DNA of 64,000 bases from Euglena gracilis (GCA_039621445.1 CP154956.1:68084452-68148451); one strand, 5' to 3'; shown: positions 50,802 through 61,100, counted from the first letter of the stretch. Notes: generated by a model from the sequence alone, not told the origin. Numbers and translations are program-made.

Positions 50802-50882
50802 GCAAATGACCCAAAATGGCCCGCAATGAAGATGGCTGAAAAGGCATTGACTCCAGCTGTCTACCACAAACTTGCCAAACAA
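50802..50882 (+). CDS. Phosphagen-kinase-like N-terminal exon
   Basis: Acceptor CCTCCCTGCAG, donor GTTTTT. The 27 codons read ANDPKWPAMKMAEKALTPAV, then YHKLAKQ. The segment MAE-x-ALTPAVYxKL closely follows the start of the small helical domain of creatine/arginine kinases (pattern MAxxLTPxxYxKL), which transfer phosphate between ATP and a guanidino compound. No later exon of such a kinase was recognised. The rest may lie beyond the window or in exons too short to spot. A palindromic MITE sits only 22 bases into the following intron. Confidence 0.45.
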
Positions 50883-50904
50883 GTTTTTTTTTGTAAATTT
50901 GAAT

Positions 50905-51189
50905 GGCAGCGAGCTACTCCTTGGCCCCTCCCCAGGGGGGTCCAAATGGTAGCTCCAGGGGGGGTAAAAATTGCGTTTTGGATGGAGTTGGGTTAGGGTT
51001 AGGAGTTCGGCTTAACTTTAGGCCTAACTTGTACACCTAACACCCGTCTATAAGTTAGGCCTAACCTTAGGCCTAACTCGTAACCCTAACCCTATTCCAT
51101 CAATAACGCATAAATTTTTTTACCCCCCCTGGAGCTACTACTTGGCCCCCCCGGGGGGGGGGGGGGGGGCCAAGTAGTAGCTCGCTGCC
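50905..51189. mobile_element. GGCAGC-ended palindromic MITE, copy 2
   Basis: The ends GGCAGCGAGCTACT and AGTAGCTCGCTGCC are inverted. ATTTGAAT stands exactly on both sides (50897-50904 and 51190-51197), an 8-bp target duplication. The core palindrome has TAGGGTTAGG, TAGGCCTAAC and CCCTAACCCTATTCCATCAA, as in copies at 30.5 and 63.4 kb. Confidence 0.93.
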
Positions 51190-51199
51190 ATTTGAATAA

Positions 51200-52250
51200 A
51201 TTTTTGTGACTTCCCTGAAGTCTGAAAAACACTCAAAACTATCACAAAATTTTTATTTTATTCTGCTGTAGATTTTTGTTGCTTTTTTGTGCAAAGAAAA
51301 CAAAAACTCAGACACCTGTAAACCTTCTGTCTTCTAATTGTGATTTTTGTCATGAATCAGTTTGCATCTGATGATTTTTTTGTGAATTGGTATTTTTTGT
51401 GATTTGGTGCATATAGACATTTTTTTTGCGATTGGTGTGTGACTTTGATTCGCAGCAAGGAGTCAGTAATGGACTGTTTTTGGGCGATTTGGGGGCCATC
51501 GTCTGCCACATTTTGGGTGCATTTTCTACCATTCTCCGTCACAACTGAACTGAAGCCAAAAAATTGGTTTCCAGCTGCATATTTACCATTGAACCATTCC
51601 GACATATTTTTAGCCAATTCATTTTTCTGGCCATTTTTGGCCCTTCCGCAAAATTTTGGGCCCATTTTGTATTACTGTCAGTCATGTTTTTGTATTTTGG
51701 GCCATTATCGACCACTTTTTGGCCATTTCGGCCATTTTTGGCTGTAAAATGACTCTGTATGATAATAATGATCGAAACGGCCTAAAAGATGAATAAAAAT
51801 GCCCAAATTGGCCTGAAATTGCCCCAAAATGGCTCAAAACAGTCAAAAAATGGTCGAAGCTGGCCAAAAATAGTCGACAATAGCCCTAAATGTCACCAAA
51901 TTGGAACAAAAATTGCCTGAAATAAACCAATGGGTGGGTGAAATCACACATTTTCGCATAATTTAACGCATATTTGAGGGCTCCTTTTGGCACATATTTC
52001 CACCCTCAAACAAGACCCCCCCCCTGACGGTGCGTACGTAGCGCCAGGGACGGCAAAAATGCTTTCTAAAAAGTGACCTAAAAGCGTTAATTTCTGACAC
52101 AAACCATATCAAATTTCAAAGGTTTTAGGAGTTTTGAAGCGCAAAAAAACATGGTAAATGTCAATTTGTACCAATGTACACATGGCGGAAGCGCCGAAAA
52201 AAAATCAGTGTTTTTGGGAACCTGAAAAATTATGTTTTTTTCCTGGCCCA
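51200..52250. other. No exon recognised
   Basis: TTTTGGGCCATTTT-type degenerate repeats on the plus strand (51590-51740) and their inverse (51780-51900) suggest a large, eroded inverted repeat. No coding signal. Confidence 0.35.
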
Positions 52251-52252
52251 GG

Positions 52253-52590
52253 TCGGTCAAGGAAATATCCAAAAATCACCTGCCCCCAAATAAGACCCCC
52301 CCTCCCCAGAGGTTTCCAGCAACGGACCAAAAAAATGAGACCCTGGGCTTATTTTTGGGGGGGGAGTTAAACCCCCCTCCCAAATAACACCCCCCCCCCC
52401 CAAATAACACCCCCCCAAATAACACCCCCCCCTCGGGGGCCGATTTCGAGCGCCCAAATAACACCCCCCCTGTTTTCCTTTGGTTTTCCATATAAAAATA
52501 ACACCCCCCCAAATAACCCCCCCCCTTGGGGCCCCAGTTCGGGTGCCCAAATACCACACCTGGGGGGTGTGTTATTTGGGGGGGGGTTTA
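52253..52590. repeat. CAAATAACACCCCCC element, copy 1
   Basis: Six CAAATAACACCCCC units, then TGTTTTCCTTTGGTTTTCCA, TATAAAAATAACACCCCCCC and GGTGTGTTATTTGGGG. The same order is found inverted at 62573-62777. The left part (52253-52370) matches the 1.7-kb element in inverse. Confidence 0.85.
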
Positions 52591-52716
52591 ACCACAGTGG
52601 GGGTGAAGGGAACCTTCAAACTCAATTTTTGTTTAAAAGATAAAACCTGGAGGTGTCGTTTATTGCGATGTTTCAGGGGTCAAAGATGGTTTCGTTTGCT
52701 GTATTATTTATTTTTG

Positions 52717-52717
<1 letters not shown>

Positions 52718-52744
<27 letters not shown>
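52718..52744. repeat. (TA)n microsatellite
   Basis: About twelve TA units. Confidence 0.95.
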
Positions 52745-52747
<3 letters not shown>

Positions 52748-52782
52748 CTACCAAATATCTCACATTTGAGGATTCACAAAAA

Positions 52783-52955
52783 TACAGTAATTTCGTACAT
52801 TTAAGTGGTATTACCACTTAAATGTACGAAATTACTGCATTTTTGTGCAACTGCACATGTTCACAAAAACGAACCATTTGCACAACTTCAGAAATGTATT
52901 ACATTTCTAAAGTTGTGCAAATGGTTCGTTTTTGTGAACATGTGCAGTTGCACAA
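52783..52955. repeat. Two back-to-back long hairpins
   Basis: The first hairpin, 52783-52838, has CAGTAATTTCGTACATTTAA pairing with TTAAATGTACGAAATTACTG. The second, 52843-52955, has TGTGCAACTGCACATGTTCA pairing with TGAACATGTGCAGTTGCACA, continuing through ACGAACCATTTGCACAACTT to a TAATGTA-type turn. Arms of about 26 and 55 bp are nearly perfect. Confidence 0.93.
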
Positions 52956-53324
52956 ACCAACCACTTGGTTTGTGCCACCACCACCACCACAATTTCACAA
53001 ACAAACCAACCTCGGGTTGTTCATATGGCCCCTTTATGCATTTGTTTGCACAACTGTTTGGTTTGCACATTTGCGCACTCTGTTTGTGTGCGCAACAGCG
53101 CACACCAACTGCTGGGTTCTCACAAAATAAAATTTTTGGGGCATCTTTTCAGGCTAAGTCTCACCCCCAAATCTTTCCGGTAACATCTCATGTTCACAAG
53201 GCAGCCATTGGAAGGTTCCCAAATATGCATGCTGGGTGTTATGTACCCTGTACGCTGTGGTGACACTGCTCTGAGGCACCCTAATTGGTCCCTAATCTGT
53301 GTCCCAGACCTCCATTTAGTATGC

Positions 53325-53405
53325 ACCACCAAATTTTTTTTCCGTATCACATGTATCACAGCCTAAAAATCAATGTATCACATATGTATCACCAATTTTT
53401 TAGAA
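53325..53405 (+). repeat. ATGTATCACATATGTATCACC repeats, copy 1
   Basis: Four GTATCAC units, alternating with AATTTTTTA spacers. A larger copy is at 57360-57500. Both arrays abut TTTAGTATGCACC/ACACTAAATGG-like sequence. Confidence 0.85.
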
Positions 53406-53794
53406 AATTTTACATTTTCATTTTTACATCAAAATGTTTTTCCCCATTTCTGTTCCGCTTTGCATCCTTGTTTCCTTGCCTCTCTCTTTGGAAGCGCATC
53501 TCGCATTTAAGCTTTTTTTTGGTCGATATGCGCATTTTCGCACATTGACCAAAAACCGATTTGAGTGCAGGCCTTGCAAGTGGTGAGAGCGAGAGGGAGC
53601 AGGATTGTACGAAAAACAAGCGGATTATCATTTTTGGCACCGGCTCTCCCGTGAATTTTTTCTGCTGTTTTTTTTGAGGTCCGAATGACACGAAACCCAC
53701 TGGACCTATCCCCCCAAAGTGAAAAAACACCGACAAAAACACCAACACCCCCCTGAATGTGGCACTGTGATATCACACGGAGGGGGAAAATATG

Positions 53795-53945
53795 CACCGT
53801 GCAGTTTTTGCAGTTTTTTGCAGTTTGCATGTTTTGGCATTTTTGCAGTTTTTTTTGCATTTTTTTGCAGTTTTTTTTGCAGTGTTTTTGAGTAAAAAAA
53901 AAACTGCACATGTGCAGTTTTTTTGCAGTCTTTTGCAGTCTATTT
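53795..53945 (+). repeat. TTTTTTGCAG tandem repeats
   Basis: More than ten TTTTTGCA(G) units. They look like splice acceptors but have no exon attached. Confidence 0.85.
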
Positions 53946-54450
53946 TTTAGTGCAATGAATAATCAGGTGAGTGATTTTGGTGTTGTTTTTTTAATCCCTC
54001 CCCCTGTCTCTTTTTGACCGAACTTGAGCAACAGATGCTTTTCACATCATCATCAATCAATGTAATAACTTAGGAGGCCTAACTCGCACTTAAGGTTTTC
54101 ATTTTTAGCTTGCGCTTTCGCGCAACTTTTCGATTTCTTTGAGACCCGGCGGTAGAACCCACCCTTTTGACCCTCTGGTTCCGCGGAGACCCTCGACAGT
54201 GGCGTGTGCATCGTTTTCCGATGTTGGGACCTGGGGAACAGGCCCAATTTTAATTTTGGTGTTTTTCGGCCTGTGCACCATGTTGAAAAAGGTCCAAAAC
54301 CCTGGGTTTGACCGCTGGGACACGTGGATTTTCCCAAAAACGGGCCAAAACCCCCGTTGTGAGTCCCTTGTTTTTGAAGCCTTGACTGTGTTCCCCGGAT
54401 GGTGCCACACAGGCTGGGTGACAATTGGCCCTTTTTGTTGCTTTTTTTAG

Positions 54451-54599
54451 GCTCTGCGATGCGTCCGTGAAGAGTTGGCTGCTGAGGCATCCAGAGGGTG
54501 GACTCTACACACACGTCGTGGAAAGTTGGAAAAAACGGCGAGTCACAGAGTTCCCTGGGTGCGTGAAGCGCGAGGAGTGGTACAGCGGGAACCACCCAG
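54451..54599 (+). CDS. Isolated spliced exon of an unassigned gene
   Basis: Acceptor TTGCTTTTTTTAG, donor GTGGGG. It reads LCDASVKSWLLRHPEGGLYT, then HVVESWKKRRVTEFPGCVKR and EEWYSGNHPG. The balanced composition and several Trp suggest real coding sequence. I recognise no family. It lies inside the TTGCGC palindrome cluster. Confidence 0.35.
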
Positions 54600-54750
54600 G
54601 TGGGGGGGGGTTGGGGGGATTGAGGGCAAGCCCAGGGACCTGTCCCAACGTCTGGTGAACAACGCCAGGCCCCACACTGCCGGGAACAGAAGGCAATGGT
54701 TATGGACATTTGTGCTTAAGCGCAAATGTTTTAGCTTGCGCTTAAGCGTT

Positions 54751-55123
54751 AAAAATTTGCGCTTAAGCGCAAGCTAAAACAGAAGCCCCTGAGTTTGTGG
54801 GAGTCCCTCTGATGTGGTACGGTGTGTTGGGGGCCCCTCTCTGCATGGCCAGTGTGCGGGCTTGGTGAGGAAATGCATTGCGCCGAAGCGCAAAACATCA
54901 TACAAAAAACTGAGAATTGCAAACAGGCGGCTGACGTGTAATCTGAATGAACAAGCAGTGCACTATGTAGGCATGTCCCTTGCGCTTTGGCGCAATGCAT
55001 TTCCTCACCAAGCCCGCACACTGGCCATGCAGAGAGGGGCCCCCAACACACCGTACCACATCAGAGGGACTCCCACAAACTCAGGGGCTTCTGTTTTAGC
55101 TTGCGCTTAAGCGCAAATTTTTA
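54751..55123. repeat. Long inverted repeat with 143-bp arms
   Basis: Arms 54751-54893 and 54980-55123 are reverse complements with very few differences (for example GAAGCCCCTGAGTTTGTGGG / CCCACAAACTCAGGGGCTTC). The spacer is 86 bases. TTGCGC palindromes stand at both ends of each arm. Confidence 0.95.
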
Positions 55124-55294
55124 ATTTGCGCTTAAGCGCAAGCTAAAACATTTGCGCTTAAGCGCAAATGTCCTTTTAAATAGCAGATGCATTTGAAAGC
55201 GTTCGTGCTGTGTGAGAAGGTGGGTGATATAGGAGAACGATGAGGGGTGTTTGAGCGCTGCTGTGCCAGAAGCTTGGTTGGTGCTTTTGAACTA

Positions 55295-55786
55295 TTCAGG
55301 TGCTGGGGAGGGAGTGGCTGTTCCAATAAGACGAATCGTGGGCGGTAGGCTGTGGAGCCTCACTGACCTTGCACTCAGTGCACAAAGTGGGGTTTTTTGG
55401 GATGTTGACAGAAAGACCTTTTTCGGCTGAACAATGTCCTCCATCTGCCCGGTGTGATGTGGCTGTCTGGTGGGTTGAAAATTACTGGAAAAAGGTGTGT
55501 CAGCATGTCTTCCCTTCTCCGCCGTTGTTGATGGACCCTTTCGATTTCTCAATTCCATTCGCTCATCCTTAAAGGTGTGTGCTTCAAACCCGGGTGAGGA
55601 AAGGAGGTGACGAGCTTCTTTAAAACACTTTTTCAGCGTCCAAAACTGTTTCCTTGGCTTCCTGTCCCAGGCAAGGCTTCCCTCCACCTTAGCTCTGTCT
55701 GCTCTGGTGATGAGATGCTTCCAGGACTGCTCTCTCCACCCGCAGTGATAAAAACGAGAAATTAAAATTGATAACTGTTGCGCCAT
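55295..55786 (-). other. Minus-strand open frame, possibly a gene fragment
   Basis: 164 codons on the minus strand (MAQQLSILISRFYHCGWREQ..., WKHLITRADRAKVEGSLAWD). The initiating ATG lies inside the palindrome at 55778, so the N-terminus MAQQ is palindrome-derived. Parts of the same DNA (55670-55775) recur diverged at 55935-56045, suggesting repeat origin. No family recognised. Confidence 0.2.
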
Positions 55787-56559
55787 AGCGCAATGGGCAG
55801 GCTCATGAAGAATAGAAATTTAAGGGTTATATTGCGCCAAAGCGCAAGTAGAAATACACTTTTAAAATTGTAAAAGCAACGTGGCTCTTGCGCCGCCGCG
55901 CAATGTTGACCAATTTTAAGTCAACGTGACTGAGAGTAGGCTTCCGTCCACCTGTACTGCATTTTTGTGCTCTATCTCCTCTGGTGTTCTTACTCTACCA
56001 GGGCTGTTCTCTCCATGCGTTGTGAGATAAGTTTTAAACAGTTATATTTGCGCTTCGGCGCAAGCCATGTTGCTTTTGCAATTTTAAAAATTGTATTTCT
56101 ACTTGCGCTTTGGCGCAATATAACTCTTAATTTTTCATTCTTCCTGAGCCTACCCCTTGCGCTTTGGCGCAAATGGAAACACATGTTGACACAAAAGTTG
56201 TTATCATTGTGCAAGTGCGGCAATGGTCACCCACATGTTGAATCACAAAAAAGTAAAAAATTTGCGCCAAAGCGCAAATGGTTTTATTTTTTTGTAATTT
56301 CAAAAATTTGCGCCAAAGCGCAAATGAGTAGTGGAGTACCCTCGTTTCATCACCCGCCGCTTTGTGTTCATGCACACTGGGACCCGGGAGCGCTGTGCCC
56401 GTAGACCGTGGAGTTCCTAGTCGTTGCTTTCGTCCCCAGGCCCTGGGGTGCAGGGAGACACTATTTTCAGACTGTCTTGAGTCTCAGGCCACGGTGTTCA
56501 AAAACCAAACTTTTTTTGGGATTTGCGCGTTGGCGCAAATTTACAGTCACTTTCAAAGC

Positions 56560-57330
56560 TAAGTGCGAGTTAGGCAGCCTAAGAATAATGCCATCCAGTT
56601 CGCTTGCCATTGCCCGAATGCTTTTGACAATGGTTTTTCCTGCACTAAAATGTTTTTCAGCAGGACAAATTATGGTTTCACGATTGTTGACACCAAAAGG
56701 AAGACAATGGCGGGTCTGGTTGTGGGCTAAGTTATGTTCGGGGCAGTGAAGATGTGCAATTGCACAATTTTTATCCCACAAAAACTGTGCCTCGTTTTCG
56801 GGCAAAAATGCTGGGGGTTAAGGGGACTTCTAAACTCAGTTTTTCAGGATAAAACCTGGAAAAGTGGTTTATTTTGATGTTTCAGGGGCCAAGAAATGGT
56901 TCTTCACGTGCTCAATTGCCGATGCCCAAATTCAGGCCCACAGGCTGGTCATTCTGTTGTGTTTAAATTCTACAGTAAACCTCGCACATAAGGATTTCCA
57001 AACTGCAGTGGTGCCACACCCTTGGGACTTTGGCAAATTGGGTGCCTAAGAGCATATGTCACCACAGCATATAATATACACAACACCCAGCAGGTGTGTT
57101 TAGAACCCTGCAATGGCGGTCTCATCGACTTGGCACAAACCAACCACTTGTACAATTTTACAAACACATCAATTGCAGCCGGCACAAACAATGCGGAAAA
57201 CAGATTTTTTGGTCGGTTTGCGCATCTGCACACACTGAAACCGGAAGTGGGGCTGGAGCAGCCATGGGAACCTGAGTTCCTCAAACCCGGGTGAGCGTCA
57301 TCTTATGTTCGTCTGTAAGTTTTTCATCTT
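56560..57330. other. No gene assigned
   Basis: Ordinary-looking sequence with ACTAAAATGTTTTTCAGCAG near 56645, related in inverse to CTGCTGGAAAACATTTT at 32980. A plus frame ending LEQPWEPEFLKPG before GTGAGC at 57291 could be an exon, but its 5' border is unclear. Confidence 0.3.
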
Positions 57331-57359
57331 TCAAATTTGTGTTTCACAGCTTTTATTAT

Positions 57360-57500
57360 ATGTTTCACCAAGGAAAATTTGTGTATCACATGTGTATCAC
57401 CAAAAATTTTTTAATGTATCACACATGTATCACCAAATTTTTTTTAATGTATCACATATGTATCACCAAAAAAATTAATGTATCACAGATGCGTTGTGAT
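57360..57500 (+). repeat. ATGTATCACATATGTATCACC repeats, copy 2
   Basis: Eight or more GTATCAC units with a 31-33 base higher-order period. Confidence 0.9.
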
Positions 57501-57746
57501 ACACACTAAATGGCAGTCTGCCGTGTCCTGGGGCACCAGATTACATCCTGATTTCATTGTTTGGGTTTCGGGAGCCAGGCGTTGTCAGGTATCAGTGAGA
57601 GCTGTATTGTTTTTTTTTAAAAAAAATTTTTGTGGGCAAATGTGTACACCAACAAAAGAAGAAATCCTTGAATGCGTGTTACGCTGCCATGGATGGAAAG
57701 GAGCATTGAAGGCCATTTATGTTCCTTGAATGTTCCTCTGTCTCAG

Positions 57747-57875
57747 GCTTTCATTCATGGCTGCTTGATTCCCCTTCCAAGTGCAGCAAATATGTTGGAT
57801 GATTTCAACTATCCCACTGCACAGGTCTCAATCATGCAAGCACTGCTATTCATAACCTTGGGTAATTGGAAATGA
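57747..57875 (+). CDS. Candidate terminal exon of an unassigned gene
   Basis: After the acceptor CTCTGTCTCAG the frame reads AFIHGCLIPLPSAANMLDDF, then NYPTAQVSIMQALLFITLGN and WK before TGA. The stop overlaps AATAAA (57875-57880), a canonical polyadenylation signal, which supports a 3' exon. Alternatively the exon ends at 57824 before GTCTCA. No family recognised. Confidence 0.35.
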   Translation, partial: AFIHGCLIPLPSAANMLDDFNYPTAQVSIMQALLFITLGNWK

Positions 57876-58152
57876 ATAAAGTTACCCAGCCCAAGCAATG
57901 AGCCAGTGTGTGTTGGGGGTTCACAGCTCAGGAAGGGGGGCCCTTATTTTCCTGGATGCTTAGTTCTTTTGTCAATGAGGCTATTTCTGTGGGCTTTGAT
58001 GTAATTCTTTTTCATGCATTCCAAAGATCCTTTTTCTCTATGAAACGTGTGAACACGAGATTGCTATTTCTGAAAGCTTAAGAAACGAGCTCATGAGTAT
58101 TTCTTGCTGCTTGAAACCAAGTGTATTGATGGCAATTTTGCTGTCCTTGCAG

Positions 58153-58634
58153 AGGTCGGATACGATGACGCTGCAGTGCGTCGAGCGTGCTGGAGCATCA
58201 TCGAGGCGGAGACCTCGGGACCATCAGCCATCTCTTCATGGGCAGGATATAGAAGGGGCTCGGGTTTGTTGCAAAATGCATACTGTCAGACAGTATTCAT
58301 TTTTAAATTCTTTTTTCTTGTAAATAATTGAAATCTTCCCATATTGGTTGTCTCTTCGTTTAATCAGATCCGCGCACACACGCATGCACGCTGCACGCGT
58401 GTGCACGAGCCCACACACATGTGTGTTTATGAAAGAGACAACTTTTGAGACAGCATCACAGTGGGAAGAAGCGGTGGGTGATGGAGGGTTAATGTTGGTG
58501 AGTGGAGGGATAATGTTGGAAAAAGTTAGATTTTGAGGATGCGAAATTGTTGTATTTGTTCTCAGTGTGTGGTCTCTTCTGTAGGCTGGTACGACGGCCC
58601 CCTTTCGGGCAATGCGCTTTACCAATCGGTCTGA
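58153..58634 (+). CDS. Two candidate exons, C-terminal part of an unassigned gene
   Basis: The first exon, 58153-58263 (acceptor GTCCTTGCAG, donor GTTTGT), reads EVGYDDAAVRRACWSIIEAE, then TSGPSAISSWAGYRRGS. It leaves in phase 1. The second starts at 58585 (acceptor CTTCTGTAG) and in the matching phase reads WYDGPLSGNALYQSV before TGA at 58632. In the alternative phase it would read AGTTAPFRAMRFTNR and stay open to a donor at 58691. Splice-site quality is good. No family recognised. Confidence 0.35.
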
Positions 58635-58724
58635 TTTTTCTAAAAACGATGATATCGAGCGTTCCTCACCTATGAGACTCATCCCAACAGGTTTGCTTCA
58701 GTGGTATGCGCGAACATTTCTCAC

Positions 58725-58990
58725 CCCCCGGGTATTATTTTTTTTTGCCCAAAGTCCCAGCCCCAGGGGGGTATTATGGTGTCATTTGGGGAGGGGTGGT
58801 AGCTCCCCAAATTTTTTGAAATTTTTCGAAGTCCCATAGGAACCAAAATAGCACCCAAAACCTCCCTTTGTTGTCATTTATGCACCTTCTCATGAAATTT
58901 CGTTTTTTTGGACGCCAAATGATCCAGAAAATTGAATTTTTTTCGTAACTTAATGTCAGATATTATGATTTTTACCCACGTTTTCAGGCA
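58725..58990 (+). repeat. GGGTATTATTT element, copy 2
   Basis: Same order as 28490-28760: GGGTATTATTTTTTTTTGCC, AAGTCCCAGCCCC, AATTTTTCGAAGTCCC, AAAATAGCACCCAAAACC and TGATTTTTACC. Confidence 0.8.
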
Positions 58991-59299
58991 AAATCCAGCA
59001 CTTGTGCAAGAATAAATTTGATTTTGAAGCCCTGTGTCAGGAAAAGGGTGGAAAAAGACAGTCTATGTTTGCGAAGGCGAGAAGTTTGTACAGCGTATCT
59101 GAGTTGGTGAAAACAGCTTGCCAGATTATTGCAAGTCAGCAATAACATCCATTCGCAGGCAAATGCAAAAAAGGCAAGGCAAGGCCCAAAAATGAAAACG
59201 CCCGAGAAAACATTTTATAAAATAGTTTGTGTCATTTCTGGATCATATTTTTGCATTCTTTTTTTTTTCAGTGGTAATTGTTAATATGCATTGTTCAGG

Positions 59300-59375
59300 G
59301 TGGAAAATTTTATAAATATAATCTCGCATAATCCCGCATAATCCCGCATAATCCCTCATATTTTTTTAAGATCAA
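59300..59375 (+). repeat. CGCATAATCC tandem repeats
   Basis: Four CGCATAATCC(C) units. Relatives on the plus strand are at 60472-60510 (ATAATCTCACATAATCCTGC). Confidence 0.8.
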
Positions 59376-59427
59376 ATACTGACCCAAACAGGATTTCACC
59401 AACCCCCTGGTGTTTTTTTCCCTCGAA

Positions 59428-59721
59428 TTTCAGACTTCCTTGCACAATGAATGCTCTTTTAATCCTAAACCTGACCCAGTTTCATCAGTTTTTTGTAATT
59501 TCTTGGTCCTCAGGGGGCCAGGGATAGATGAAGCCCTGTTTGAGGTGGTGGGGGAGGGGTTTCAACGTCCCTCCTGGGGGGGGGGGGAGGGGACTGCAGA
59601 CTCCCAGATGTTAGATGTTCAGGGGGTCCGACACACCACCCACCCCTCCTTCATTGAAAGCCAAGCTAATTTCCTTCAAGTGCTTGCCTCGGAGATGGAA
59701 AAATTGACATTTTCTCTCTAA
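59428..59721 (+). CDS. Candidate exon, unassigned
   Basis: From the acceptor CGAATTTCAG the frame is open to TAA at 59719-59721. After a second acceptor-like GGTCCTCAG it reads GPGIDEALFEVVGEGFQRPS, then HTTHPSFIESQANFLQVLAS and EMEKLTFSL. The ordinary composition of the last 30 residues suggests coding, but a long G run (59576-59588) interrupts. No family recognised. Confidence 0.25.
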   Translation, partial: FQTSLHNECSFNPKPDPVSSVFCNFLVLRGPGIDEALFEVVGEGFQRPSWGGGEGTADSQMLDVQGVRHTTHPSFIESQANFLQVLASEMEKLTFSL

Positions 59722-61100
59722 TTTTCATATTCATTGTTATTTTTGTATGCCTTTTTAAGTTCAAACCCCCCAAAATACCTGAAAGTTTTTGTCTGGGTGC
59801 ATTAAAGATTTGACGTTGGTATGCTTTGAGGATTTTGGGTTTTCCCCCATACGGTTTGGGAGCTACCGATGATGAAGATACCTGTGCAAAGTGGTGGAAA
59901 CAACCTTTATACCATTCAAAACTGTCATATTCTGCATTCTTTCCACATTTGAAAATATTTTTCTGAGCCCTCGTCAGTTTTGAGGTTGGAGGAGGTCCCT
60001 GCCCTCAGTGCCTGCATAAAAATATAGGGGGTGTTTTTAGTAATTAATTATTTTTAACGTAAATGCCATGTTTTTTTCCCATTGTGCACCAGATTTTTGT
60101 CGTCCCCATAAGGGACGCAAACACCTATTTCTAAAGCCCAGGAGAGTGGCATGGAGTTCAATATCCAACTTTTTTTTTTTGCAAAATCACGCACCCCCCC
60201 CCCCCAAATAAGACACCCTGGGCTGACCCAAAACAAAACACAAAAATTAGACCCAAATATCAGACCCCTGTGTTGGTGTGAAGCGACACAGACGGTGAGC
60301 CCCCCCCCCCCACAAAAACCCGGAAAACCACTTAATTAGGCACAAAAATGATGAGATACTGTTTTTTGGGGGGGCATTTCGGACCAGCGTTCCAGGCCAA
60401 AGTTGCAGGGTTCCAATTTTTATATTAATGCTAAAAACAGCTATTGTTCACTTTTACTCTGCAATTTTCGTATAATCTCACATAATCCTGCATAATTGCC
60501 ACATAATTTGGAATAATTTTTGCCGTAATTACCCCCCCCCCTCATTTTGAAGGAATGGTGGTGTTTTCCCCCAGGTTTTTTTGTTTCAAAAATACACACA
60601 CATATTAATTTTAGGCTATGAGAATGCCTTTTGAAAGGCATTTTCCAATGGTTTACAATGCTAATGCCTATGTGTTTCGTCAAAACCAAACAAGCGCTCT
60701 TCTGATGAACAACATAACCCCCCCCAAATTATTCTACCCCCCTCTGGGGAAACGCTGACAAGCCCCACATGAGCGGCGCGAGACGGAAGAAATGTCACAA
60801 ATTTGATCATTTTGTGACGTCTGTAGGCATGATTTTGACATATTTTGTCCCAAAAATGGTCATCAGCTAGATTTTTTGCCTAGAAATGGTGAAATTCGGG
60901 CATAATTGGGGTAAGATTGTATGTACGTTTTTAGTTTCGGAAGTTTGATTCTCCAACCCAAATATGAAACCCCTCTCAGGGTCTTGAAATTTCTAAATTT
61001 CATCATTTGCGTTTTTCGCATGCAAAAAATTGAGCAAACAGGTATCTTTGGTTTTGCTTTTCCGTTGCTGTTTAATATTTTCTGCTGTCATATATGTGTG
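59722..61100. other. No gene seen
   Basis: C-run motifs (CCCCCCAAATAAGACACCC at 60195, CCCCCCAAATTATTCTACCC at 60720) and one AATATGAAACCCCTCTCAGG / GTCTTGAAATTTC element at 60955. No exon recognised. Confidence 0.4.

Larger units (their letters stand above)
54110..56538. repeat. Cluster of TTGCGC-N4-GCGCAA palindromes
   Basis: Perfect copies start at 54110 (centre TTTC), 54757 (TTAA), 54878 (CGAA), 54980 (TTTG), 55101, 55126 and 55152 (TTAA), 55778 (CATA), 55832 (CAAA), 55888 (CGCC), 56048 (TTCG), 56103 and 56157 (TTTG), 56262 and 56308 (CAAA), and 56523 (GTTG). Degenerate copies start at 54710 and 54736. Arms are invariant; only the central four bases vary. Each could fold as a 6-bp stem with a tetraloop. 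Other copies lie at 32037 and 46930. Confidence 0.95.
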
